DNA of 64,000 bases, from positions 1 through 64,000 of the forward strand of contig NZ_MDFM01000017.1 in assembly GCF_002939985.1 (NCBI RefSeq). The letters are read 5' to 3'. A program made the translations under genes and the position numbers. The notes under the pieces are model-generated. The model saw only the letters and a program-made list of their open reading frames with translations. It did no database searches and was not told the DNA's origin. The DNA comes from Xanthomonas hortorum pv. cynarae. Its GTDB lineage: Bacteria > Pseudomonadota > Gammaproteobacteria > Xanthomonadales > Xanthomonadaceae. This document shows, piece after piece, positions 17,974-25,788 of the stretch (positions within the stretch are counted from its first letter, which is position 1; the number at the start of each line of letters is the position of its first letter).

Positions 17974-18947
17974 TCAGTAGCCGGGCGCGCCGGCTGCCGC
18001 TGCGGTGGCCGGCGGTTGCGCGAAGCGGGTGAGCAGGTCCAGGGTCGGCTTGGGCCGCGCCAGGTCGTACATCAGGCCGAAGTGGCCTTCGGCGCCCTGG
18101 ATCGTGGTCTGGTCCAGCAATTCGTACACGTTCACTTCGGCCACCACATCGGCATAGTTGGCGCGCACGTTGCTTAGCAACTGCGCCAGGCTGTCGTAGC
18201 AGCCGCGATCGCCTGCCGCACCGCCGGTGGTATTGCCGGTGTAGATCTCGGCACAGTTCAGCTCGTTGAAGAATATCGGCGTGTTGTAGGTCTGCGCGGC
18301 AGTGCGCAGCTGGCCCAGATACAACTCGGTCCAGTAGCCGGCGTCGTGGTGGAAGGCGTAGTAGTGGAAGCTGATGTGGTCGAAGTTGAAACCTGCCGCC
18401 TTGGCCTTGGCAAGAAACCACAGCGAGCCATTGCGATCGCCCGGGCAGCGTGCGTTGGCGCTGCGGTCGTCGCTGTTGCAGGCGGTGATGTTGATGGTGA
18501 AGCGCAGGCCCGCGCCCAGTTCGTTGGAGGCCTGGCGCATGCCCAGGTACATCGTGGTCATTGCGGCGATGCGGGCATCGGCCTCGGCGCGCACCAGATC
18601 CTGTTCGTTGCCAATCTCCCAGACCTTGATGTCGGCCGCATAGCGCCGCGCCAGCTGGTAGCCGATCTCGCGCGACATCGGGTAGACCATCGGGCGCAGC
18701 GTGATTCCGTACTGACGCGCCAGCGGGATCAGGGTATCCAGCGTTGCGTAATCGCGCGGGTCCACATCGAACCGGTAGCTGCGCAGGTTGCGCGCGGCCA
18801 GCAGCTTGAAGCGTGCCTCGGCCTGGGGGGGTAGCCGGGGCGATTGTCGTGGGCGTTGACGCCGTAGACGATGGGCGCCGCAGTAGCGGTCGCGGTCAGT
18901 GTCGCCAGCAACAGCGCGAGCATCGACAAGACGATGGAGCGAGACAT
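17974..18947 (-). pseudogene. Secreted glycoside-hydrolase-like protein with a frameshift in a C7 tract
   Basis: From ATG 18947, behind a strong ribosome site (AAGGAGG), the first frame encodes a signal peptide (MSRSIVLSMLALLLATLTAT...AAPIVYGVNAHDN). The mature domain then continues in another frame from QAEARFKLLAARNLRSYRFD to 17974. The switch occurs at seven consecutive C residues on the coding strand (G7 at 18825-18831); one more C, or two fewer, restores a protein of about 324 residues. The body looks like a TIM-barrel glycosidase of the GH-A type, with VWEIGNEQDL as likely acid/base and IFFNELNCAEI as likely nucleophile. The substrate is unknown. The tract could also be a slippage site or a sequencing error. 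Confidence 0.75.
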
Positions 18948-19387
18948 GCGGCCTCCTTGGCTGGCGCCGGTGGGGAGTCGGATCTTCTTCGGGGTCGAGT
19001 ATAGGCAGCCAATCGCGGCTGTTAGGTGATCTGGCGCCGGTTCCTGGATTTGCGCAGAGTCCACCGCTGTGTCGGCAGACAGGTGAATTGAGCGGGCCAC
19101 TGCTCTGCGGCCTGGCTGCAGAGCCGTCGATCTGCGACATGGCTGCAGGGCCCTTGCCCGCCCACCATCGCGGGACACGCTGCAAGTACGTCCTTGTAAG
19201 CTCTTACGCGGCATCCATGCCGCGTAAGGTCCCGCGACGGTGGGCGGGCAAGGACCAGTCGAGATGGTCGGTGTGCATGTTTTCAACAAAGCACCGACTC
19301 ACTCTCTGGTGAAGGCATCGCGCCCTCGATCGGCTCAGCGTTTGAGCTGAGCTTCTGACTGCATTTAGAAGCAGCTATGACGCAAAC
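18948..19387. other. Intergenic region with a large hairpin element
   Basis: No gene is supported in this 440-base stretch. It holds the 102-base hairpin repeat at 19152-19253 with partly conserved flanks (about 19132-19270), and a small dyad GCTCAGCGTTTGAGCTGAGC (19341-19360) before the end of bamD that could help terminate transcription. Confidence 0.65.
19152..19253 (+). repeat. 102-base nested-hairpin repeat, copy A
   Basis: An outer stem CCTTGCCCGCCCACC (19152-19166) pairs with GGTGGGCGGGCAAGG (19239-19253). A second stem GCGGGAC/GTCCCGC follows, and an inner stem CTTACGCGGC/GCCGCGTAAG surrounds ATCCAT. A close copy of identical length and structure is at 40745-40846, with conserved flanks (GGCTGCAGGG before, ACCAGTCG after). 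The element looks like a non-coding mobile or structured repeat. Confidence 0.85.
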
Positions 19388-20269
19388 TTAGTCGCGACTC
19401 ATCTGCGAGTTGCGCTCGCCGCTGGCGGCGGATTTCTCGCCAGCGAACGGGTTGAGCTTGCGGATGGCCCACGGGTACTTCGGCCAGTTGCCGGTCAGCC
19501 ACGGATGCTGCGGGCTGTTGAGTTCCAGCACGCGGCGCGCGTCGGCGGCCAGGGTCTTGTTGCCCAGATGCGTATAGGCCTCGGCCAGCACCGCGACCGC
19601 ATCGTACTGGTAGGCGCTCTGCGGATAGGTTTCCAGCAGGTAATTGGCACGACCGGCCGCCGAGACCCAGGCATTGCGGCGCAGGTAGTACAGCGCGTTG
19701 TCCAGCTCATGCTGGGCGAACACGTCGCGCAGTTCGATCATCCGCTTGCGCGCATCCGGCGCGTAACGGCTGTTCGGATAGCGGTCGGTGACGGTGTTGA
19801 AGTCGTTGTAGGCCTGCTGCGGCGAGGACAGATCGCGACGGCTCGGGTCCAGCGACCACACGCGGCGCAGGAACACCGTGTCGCGATTGCTGTTGGCCAG
19901 CCCGCGCAGGTAATACAGATACGAGATGTTGCGATGGGTCGGGTAGGTACGGATGAAGCGGTCGACGCTGGAGACGGTGTCGTCGTGCTTGCCGGCCTTG
20001 TACTGCGCATAGGCAGTCTCGATCATCGCCTGCTCGGTGTACGGGCCATACGGGTACTGGGCGATCAGGCGCTTGTAGCTGGCTTCAGCGCCGGCCCAGT
20101 TGCCTTTCTCCATCAGACCGTGGCTCTTGCCGTACAGCTGCTCGACCGGCATGCCCTCGTCGGGATTCTTGTTCTTGGCGCCGCGGTGGCAACCGGTGAC
20201 GACGAACGCCATTACCAGCATGAGGGCAATCAGGCGCGCAGGCGCGGAAAACGTGGACCGTCGGATCAT
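19388..20269 (-). CDS. bamD: Outer-membrane assembly lipoprotein BamD
   Basis: A 293-residue lipoprotein of the BAM complex that folds outer-membrane proteins. It has a lipoprotein signal with lipobox VVTGC (Cys near residue 27) and five tetratricopeptide-like helical repeats (for example AEASYKRLIAQYPYGPYTEQAMIETAYAQYKAGKHDDTV), the classic BamD/ComL pattern. It is divergent from rluD, an arrangement conserved in gamma-proteobacteria. The C-terminal tail after NPFAG is low-complexity. Confidence 0.95.
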   Translation of the reverse strand: MIRRSTFSAPARLIALMLVMAFVVTGCHRGAKNKNPDEGMPVEQLYGKSHGLMEKGNWAGAEASYKRLIAQYPYGPYTEQAMIETAYAQYKAGKHDDTVSSVDRFIRTYPTHRNISYLYYLRGLANSNRDTVFLRRVWSLDPSRRDLSSPQQAYNDFNTVTDRYPNSRYAPDARKRMIELRDVFAQHELDNALYYLRRNAWVSAAGRANYLLETYPQSAYQYDAVAVLAEAYTHLGNKTLAADARRVLELNSPQHPWLTGNWPKYPWAIRKLNPFAGEKSAASGERNSQMSRD

Positions 20270-20388
20270 GGGTCTGGGCAGGACGCATCAGGAAAACGAG
20301 AGCGCGATGATAGCCTAGTGGCCTGTCCGGCGACTGACTCCCGCCGCCCGGACCCCAAATTCCCGCTTTTGCCTGAGTGCCTGTGTCC

Positions 20389-21384
20389 ATGTCCGACCCA
20401 TCTGCCGAACCCCTCGACCCGTCCATCCGTCAGGCCATCGTGCCCGACAACGCCGCAGGGCGCCGTTTCGACGCAGTGCTGGCCGAGCTGTTCCCCGAAT
20501 TCTCGCGCTCGCGGTTGTCGGAGTGGATCAAATCCGGCGATGCGCTGCTGAACGGCGAAATGGCGCGTCCGCGCGACACCTTGCGCGGCGGCGAGAGCGT
20601 GCAGGTGCAGGTGGTGCTGGAAATCCAGACCCATTCCGAGCCGCAGGACATTCCGCTGAGCGTGTTGTACGAAGACGACCAGGTGCTGGTGATCGACAAG
20701 CCGGCCGGGCTGGTGGTCCACCCGGGCGCCGGAAACCCGGACGGCACCCTGGTCAACGCGCTGCTGTTCCGCGACCCGGCGCTTGCGGCCGTGCCGCGTG
20801 CCGGCGTGGTGCATCGTCTGGACAAGGACACCAGCGGCGTGATGGTGGTGGCGCGCACCGTGCAGGCGCAGACCGCGCTGGTGGAGCAGCTGTCCGCGCG
20901 CGATGTGCATCGCCAGTATCTGGCGGTGGTGGTGGGGGCGCTGGTCTCCGGCGGCACCGCCAATGCGCCGATCGACCGCCACCCGCGCGATCGGCTGAAG
21001 ATGGCGGTGCGCGACGACGGCCGCGATGCGGTCACCCACTACCGCCTGCGCGAGCGCTTCCGTGCGCACACCGCGCTGGAATGCCGCCTGGAAACCGGGC
21101 GCACCCATCAGATTCGCGTGCATATGGCACATCTGAAATCGCCGATCGTCGGCGACCCGCTGTACGGCGGCGCGCTCAAGCTGCCCAAGGGCGCCAGCGA
21201 CGAATTGGTGCATGAATTGCGCACCTTCAAGCGCCAGGCGTTGCATGCCGAAACCCTGGAATTCCTGCATCCGGTCAGCGGCGAGCCGGTGCGTGCCAGC
21301 GCGCCGGTGCCGGTGGATCTGCAGCGGCTGATGACCGCGCTGCGCGAAGACAGCGTGCGCGCCGCCGAGCAGGCACGCCGCTAA
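20389..21384 (+). CDS. rluD: 23S rRNA pseudouridine(1911/1915/1917) synthase
   Basis: A 331-residue enzyme that isomerises uridines in helix 69 of 23S rRNA. An N-terminal S4 RNA-binding domain (about residues 20-80, [18 protein letters not shown]) precedes the catalytic domain with the motif HRLDKDTSG, catalytic D145, and [15 protein letters not shown] 20389 is preferred; GTG codons at 20377 and 20383 are in frame. The stop is two bases before the GTG start of pgeF, so the genes are translationally coupled. Confidence 0.95.
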   Translation: MSDPSAEPLDPSIRQAIVPDNAAGRRFDAVLAELFPEFSRSRLSEWIKSGDALLNGEMARPRDTLRGGESVQVQVVLEIQTHSEPQDIPLSVLYEDDQVLVIDKPAGLVVHPGAGNPDGTLVNALLFRDPALAAVPRAGVVHRLDKDTSGVMVVARTVQAQTALVEQLSARDVHRQYLAVVVGALVSGGTANAPIDRHPRDRLKMAVRDDGRDAVTHYRLRERFRAHTALECRLETGRTHQIRVHMAHLKSPIVGDPLYGGALKLPKGASDELVHELRTFKRQALHAETLEFLHPVSGEPVRASAPVPVDLQRLMTALREDSVRAAEQARR

Positions 21385-21385
21385 G

Positions 21386-22201
21386 GTGGCAGCCGTCGTG
21401 CCGTTCGTGTTGCCGGCCAACTGGCCGGCACCGCCGCGCATCCACGCACTGACTACACTGCGTTACGGCCTGGGCGAATCGCAGGCGCCGTTCGACACAC
21501 TCAACCTCGGCAATCGCAACGCTGCCGACGGCGACGTGCCGGAGCGGGTGGAGCGCAACCGGGCGCTGCTGGTCGAGGCGCTGGCACTGCCCAGCACGCC
21601 GCACTGGCTGCGCCAGGTGCATGGGGTGGAGGTGGTGCGCTTCGCTGCGCCGCCGGTTGCGACCGGCGAGCCGATCAGTGCCGCGGACGATGGCGCGCCG
21701 GGTGCGCGGGAAGCGGTTGCCGATGCTTCGGTGACCGACGTGCCAGGTGTGGTGCTGGCGATCCTCACTGCCGATTGTTTGCCGGTCGTGCTGGCAGCTG
21801 GCGATGGCAGCGAAGTCGCCGCCGCACATGCAGGCTGGCGCGGGTTGGCCGACGGCATGCTGGAGCGCAGCGTGGCGGCCATGCGCACGCCGCCGCAGCA
21901 CGTGATGGCATGGTTGGGGCCGGCAGCGGGACCGCAGGTGTACGAAATCGGGCAGGACGTGTTCGACGCCTTCGTCGCGCACGATGCGCAGGCGCAGAGC
22001 GCATTTGTCGCCACGCGCCCGGGGCACTGGTTGGTGGATCTGTATGCCTTGGCGCGTCAGCGCCTGCAGCAGGCCGGTGTGGCGGCTGGCGCCATCCATG
22101 GTGGCGGATTGTGCACCATTTCCGACCCGCAACGCTTCTTCTCGCATCGTCGCGACCGCCGCAGCGGGCGCATGGCCACGCTGGCCTGGATCGCGCCCTG
22201 A
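21386..22201 (+). CDS. pgeF: PgeF/YfiH-family protein (polyphenol oxidase or purine nucleoside phosphorylase-like)
   Basis: A 271-residue protein starting with GTG directly after rluD. Family signatures are the metal-ligand set His in RQVHGVEV, Cys in TADCLPVVL and His in AAHAGWRGLADGM, then the C-terminal DLYALARQRL and FFSHRRD segment. Homologues have been linked both to editing of peptidoglycan precursors and to purine nucleoside cleavage. The rluD-pgeF pair is conserved in many bacteria. It is followed three bases later by the DUF4166 gene. Confidence 0.92.
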   Translation: MAAVVPFVLPANWPAPPRIHALTTLRYGLGESQAPFDTLNLGNRNAADGDVPERVERNRALLVEALALPSTPHWLRQVHGVEVVRFAAPPVATGEPISAADDGAPGAREAVADASVTDVPGVVLAILTADCLPVVLAAGDGSEVAAAHAGWRGLADGMLERSVAAMRTPPQHVMAWLGPAAGPQVYEIGQDVFDAFVAHDAQAQSAFVATRPGHWLVDLYALARQRLQQAGVAAGAIHGGGLCTISDPQRFFSHRRDRRSGRMATLAWIAP

Positions 22202-22203
22202 GC

Positions 22204-22728
22204 ATGCCGTTGTTCGCGCAGGTGCTGGGGCAGGGCGCCTTCGCGCAGCTGCCTGCGCCGGTGCGTGCGTTGCATTCGGTGCAGCAGCGGCAGACCTTCG
22301 TCGGTCTGGCGCAGATCCAGCGCGGTCGCCATCTGTTGGTGCCAGTGCTGGCGTTGCTGAGCCGGTTGTTGCGCAGCGGCGAAGTGGAGGTCGAAGTGGA
22401 ATTTCTTGCCAACGCGAATGGCGAGCGCTGGCATCGCTGTTTTGCCGGCCTGCCGATGCACTCGCGCTTGTGGCGGCACGGCAACGGCTTGCGCGAACAT
22501 CTGGGCGCGGTGCGCTTCGAATTCGCGCTGCACGCCGATACGCAGTCGCTGTACTGGCAGGCCACCCGGGTGTGGGCGTTCGGCTGGATTCCGCTGCCTG
22601 CGCGCTGGTTCGAGCAGGTGCGTTGCCGCGAGCATGCCGACGCTGGCCGCTATGGATTTCTGGTCGACGTGCACCTGCCGCTGGTGGGCCCGTTCATTCG
22701 CTACGACGGTTGGCTTGAACCGCGTTGA
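22204..22728 (+). CDS. DUF4166 domain protein
   Basis: A 174-residue protein matching my recollection of DUF4166: a short N-terminal helix (LGQGAFAQLPAPVRALHSV), then a beta-rich body with RHLLVPVLALLSRLL, GERWHRCFAGLPMHSRLW and a C-terminal DVHLPLVGPFIRYDGWLEP. Function is not known. In other genomes the domain is often next to or fused with epimerase or DCC-family proteins, and here too the DCC gene follows. It begins two bases after the pgeF stop, so it is part of the rluD operon. Confidence 0.8.
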   Translation: MPLFAQVLGQGAFAQLPAPVRALHSVQQRQTFVGLAQIQRGRHLLVPVLALLSRLLRSGEVEVEVEFLANANGERWHRCFAGLPMHSRLWRHGNGLREHLGAVRFEFALHADTQSLYWQATRVWAFGWIPLPARWFEQVRCREHADAGRYGFLVDVHLPLVGPFIRYDGWLEPR

Positions 22729-22744
22729 TCCGTCGCTCGTTGAG

Positions 22745-23224
22745 GTGCCTCACTTGGAGCTGCCTCACTCGGAGCCTTCTCACTCGGAGCCGCCTCGCGT
22801 GGAGCCGCCCTGCGGTAAGCCAGGCGAAGCGCGCGCGACCATCGTGTTCGATGGCGTGTGTCTGCTGTGCAATGGCTGGGTCAAATTTCTGCTGCGTCAC
22901 GATCGGCGTGGGCGTTATCGCTTTGCCGCAATGCAGGGCCAGGCCGGACGCGCGCTGTTGTTGCAGCACGGTCTGGATCCGGACGACCCGTTGTCGTTTC
23001 TGCTGGTGGATGCCAGCGGTGCGTGGACCGACAGCGATGCGATCGTGCGGGTCCTGGCTGGGTTAGGCGGCATCTGGCGGCTGGCCACGGTGTTGCGCGT
23101 GGTGCCCAGCGGTGTGCGCGACATCGGCTATCGCCTGATCGCACGCAATCGCTACCGCTGGTTCGGTCGCACCGAGCATTGCATGTTGCCAAGCCCCGAG
23201 CAGCGTGCACGGTTTCTTGATTAG
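22745..23224 (+). CDS. DCC-family thiol-disulfide oxidoreductase-like protein (start uncertain)
   Basis: From about 22835 the frame encodes the DCC domain: ATIVFDGVCLLCNGWVKFLL with the DxxCxxC motif, DRRGRYRFAAMQ, and the C-terminal RYRWFGRTEHCMLP. Such small proteins have a thioredoxin-like fold and probably handle disulfides. No ATG is suitably placed. GTG 22745 is used here; TTG 22715 is an alternative overlapping the upstream stop by 14 bases. The first residues are four five-residue repeats (PHLEL, PHSEP, SHSEP, PRVEP). It is the last gene of the rluD operon and convergent with the chemotaxis receptor. Confidence 0.75.
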   Translation: MPHLELPHSEPSHSEPPRVEPPCGKPGEARATIVFDGVCLLCNGWVKFLLRHDRRGRYRFAAMQGQAGRALLLQHGLDPDDPLSFLLVDASGAWTDSDAIVRVLAGLGGIWRLATVLRVVPSGVRDIGYRLIARNRYRWFGRTEHCMLPSPEQRARFLD

Positions 23225-23250
23225 CGCTTATCTAAGCGAGCGAGCTCCGC

Positions 23251-23316
23251 GTAGGAGCGCACTTGTGCGCGATGGGCTTTAGCGGTAACGCCCATCGCGC
23301 GCAAGCACGCTCCTAC
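23251..23316 (+). repeat. REP-like palindrome, left member of an inverted pair
   Basis: A 66-base imperfect palindrome starting GTAGGAGCGC and ending GCTCCTAC, with internal GGGCTTTAGCGGTAACGCCC. It is the inverse-oriented mate of 23400-23465. Confidence 0.88.
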
Positions 23317-23399
23317 GATAGCGCGCCGATTTTCACGATGGCTGGTTATTCGGTCGCATGTGCTGGATCTGGAACTGCGGACCGGCACATTTGCTTGTC

Positions 23400-23465
23400 G
23401 TAGGAGCGCACCTGGGCGCGATGGGCGTTACCGCTAAAGCCCGTCGCGCCCAGGTGCGCTCCTAC
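23400..23465 (-). repeat. REP-like palindrome, right member of an inverted pair
   Basis: A 66-base near-perfect hairpin with a long stem GTAGGAGCGCACCTGGGCGCG and a loop reading GGCGTTACCGCTAAAGCC, the reverse complement of the loop of the left copy. The pair, separated by 83 bases between two convergent genes, has the architecture of a REPIN. Confidence 0.88.
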
Positions 23466-23485
23466 GGTGATTCCGTGACGGCCGC

Positions 23486-25354
23486 TTACGCCGCCGCGTT
23501 TCCAAAACTTGCACGCACTACGTTTGCGTTGCCGCTGTGGGCAGGCTGCAGGCGGAAGATCGACACCGCATCGGCCAGTTCCACTGCCTGTTCTTCCAGG
23601 CTGCGTGCAGCGGCGGTGGCTTCTTCCACCAGCGCGGCGTTGCGTTGGGTGACTTCGTCCAGTTGCGCGACCGTGCGGTTGACCTGTTCGATGCCGCTGG
23701 ATTGCTCGGCGCTGGCGGCGGTGATCTCGCTCATGATGTCGGTGACGTGTTTGACCGAGCCGACGATCTCGCGCATGGTCGCGCCGGCGCGGTGCACCAG
23801 GCCCGAGCCCAGTTCGACCTTGTCGGTGGAGTCGGCGATCAGCGTCTTGATCTCCTTGGCCGCATCGGCCGAGCGCCGTGCCAATGCGCGCACTTCCGAG
23901 GCGACCACGGCGAAACCACGGCCCTGTTCGCCCGCGCGTGCGGCTTCCACTGCGGCGTTGAGCGCCAGGATATTGGTCTGGAAGGCGATGCCGTCGATGA
24001 CGCCGATGATCTCGCCGATCTTGCGCGAGGCGGTGCTGATCTGGCTCATCGTAGCGACCACATCGTCCATTACCTGGCCGCCGCTCTGCGCCACTTCGCC
24101 GGTGCCCACCACCAGACGATTGGCCTGCAGCGCGCTTTCCGCATTCTGCTTCACGGTGGAGGTGAGTTCTTCCATGGAGCTGGCGGTTTCTTCGAGGTTG
24201 GCGGCCTGTTGCTCGGTGCGTTCGGACAGATCGGTGTTGCCGGCAGCGATTTCCACCGCGGCCTGGCGAATGGTGTCGGAGGCAACCTGGATGCCGCCGA
24301 TGATTTCGGTCAGACGGAGCACGGTCTGGTTGGTGTCGTCGCGCAGGCGCGCAAAGATGCCGTGCGCATCGCCCTCCACACGCTGGGTGAGGTCGCCTTC
24401 GGCCATGGCGCCGATCACGCGTGCCAACGCGGCCAGGTGGGTTTCCACCGAGTCGTAGATGCGGTTGATGCCCTGGGCCAGCGACAGCAGGACACCGTCC
24501 ATGCCGTCCATCTGCATGCGCCGGCTGAAATCGCCGACGGCGGCTGCATCGATGATCTGGATCAGCGCCTGCTCTGCGTTGACCTGCGCGGTGACGTCCA
24601 TCCACTGCGCGATGGTGCCCAGCTTGGTGCCGTCGGCGGCGATGATGGGGCTGTAGACGAAGTCGATCTGGCGGCCGAAGAACGGCGCGCGCACCGCTTT
24701 GGAAGCGGTCAATGCGCGCATGCGGTCGATCGCCGCCTGGCTGTCCGGGTAGATGTCGCCGATGCTGCCGCCGACGAAGCCTTCGGCATGGAAGCTGGGG
24801 CGGAAGCTCTGCACATCCGGCTCGATCAGCTTGAGCATCGCGAGCAATTTGCGATTGGCGAACAGCACCTGGCCGTCGTCGTCGGCGATGCGGATCATGG
24901 TGTCCAGATCGTCCAGCGCCTTGATCACGAACTGGCCATGGCGCAGGCCTTGTTCCATCACGTCGATGCGGATGGCCAGCTTGTCCTGGGTCGCCTGCAG
25001 CGCATGCAGCAACGGCGCAAGCTCGCCGGAGGCATTGCGCAGCTCCACGCGCTGGAAGCGCTCATCGCCCATCGCCGCGACCACGCCGATTGCCTGCTGC
25101 AACTGTGCGCTGGTGCGACGGCGCGACCACCACCACAGCCCTGCACTGGCGATGCCCACCACCAGCAGTGCCGGCAACATCCGTCCCAGCCCGCTCCAAA
25201 AACCACCGGGCACCAACGTGGCGGCGTAGAGCGTCAGCAGTACCAGCAGCCCGATGTGCGCGGCGGCGGGAAGCCAGGCCATTCCGGTGGCACGCGCAAG
25301 GCTCCTGCCGGCAGATGGGCGAGGGGCAGCGGTGGCATCGTGTGAAGGCAACAT
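23486..25354 (-). CDS. Methyl-accepting chemotaxis protein with PAS domain
   Basis: A 622-residue receptor. Two hydrophobic segments near residues 27-75 anchor it with almost no periplasmic domain. A PAS domain follows ([23 protein letters not shown] ... [10 protein letters not shown]), then HAMP-like linkers and the signalling domain with the conserved hairpin tip [38 protein letters not shown]. It probably reports an internal or redox-related cue to CheA. The C-terminus has no CheR-tether pentapeptide. ATG 25354 is preferred over an in-frame start at 25444 because the extra 30 residues are low-complexity. Confidence 0.92.
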   Translation of the reverse strand: MLPSHDATAAPRPSAGRSLARATGMAWLPAAAHIGLLVLLTLYAATLVPGGFWSGLGRMLPALLVVGIASAGLWWWSRRRTSAQLQQAIGVVAAMGDERFQRVELRNASGELAPLLHALQATQDKLAIRIDVMEQGLRHGQFVIKALDDLDTMIRIADDDGQVLFANRKLLAMLKLIEPDVQSFRPSFHAEGFVGGSIGDIYPDSQAAIDRMRALTASKAVRAPFFGRQIDFVYSPIIAADGTKLGTIAQWMDVTAQVNAEQALIQIIDAAAVGDFSRRMQMDGMDGVLLSLAQGINRIYDSVETHLAALARVIGAMAEGDLTQRVEGDAHGIFARLRDDTNQTVLRLTEIIGGIQVASDTIRQAAVEIAAGNTDLSERTEQQAANLEETASSMEELTSTVKQNAESALQANRLVVGTGEVAQSGGQVMDDVVATMSQISTASRKIGEIIGVIDGIAFQTNILALNAAVEAARAGEQGRGFAVVASEVRALARRSADAAKEIKTLIADSTDKVELGSGLVHRAGATMREIVGSVKHVTDIMSEITAASAEQSSGIEQVNRTVAQLDEVTQRNAALVEEATAAARSLEEQAVELADAVSIFRLQPAHSGNANVVRASFGNAAA

Positions 25355-25788
25355 AGGCTGGGTCCGACTAGGTGATCTGGGATGGGTCTGCGTCCGGCAG
25401 GAAATACGCTGCAATGGGGGTATCGGCGGCTGAGCCCGAATCATGACGGCGTGAAATTGCCGTTCGTCGGAATGTGGGCGCTAAGCGGACGCAATCGCCG
25501 ATGTGATTGATTTGGAAGCGGTTTCAGTGCGGTTTGGTACGTGATGGAATGGTTGTGCGGCGTCGGTATCTGAGTTTTGAAATGTAAATTTCGGGTGAAA
25601 TATCACTGGCCGATTTCACGCTGGAATCGTGTCTGCGGCGGGCGTTTTTAGAAGCGCGCGCACGCCTCCCATCAGCCGCGACGCTCGAAACCGCTCTTAC
25701 GATTCCCACTTCCAATCCCCACAAAAAAACCGACCGTCTCACGACGGTCGGTTCAATCTGTTGCACTCACTAACGCAGTGTCGGCCGA
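25355..25788. other. Intergenic region upstream of the chemotaxis receptor
   Basis: No gene is supported in these 434 bases. A terminator for the upstream gcd gene is at 25723-25753, and an A+T-rich patch at about 25560-25620 is the likely promoter area for the receptor. I could not identify a clear sigma-28 motif. Confidence 0.6.
25723..25753 (-). terminator. Rho-independent terminator of the glucose dehydrogenase gene
   Basis: On the minus strand the stem AACCGACCGTC/GACGGTCGGTT, separated by a short loop, is followed by TTTTTT. It lies 36 bases beyond the stop codon of the dehydrogenase gene. Confidence 0.92.
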
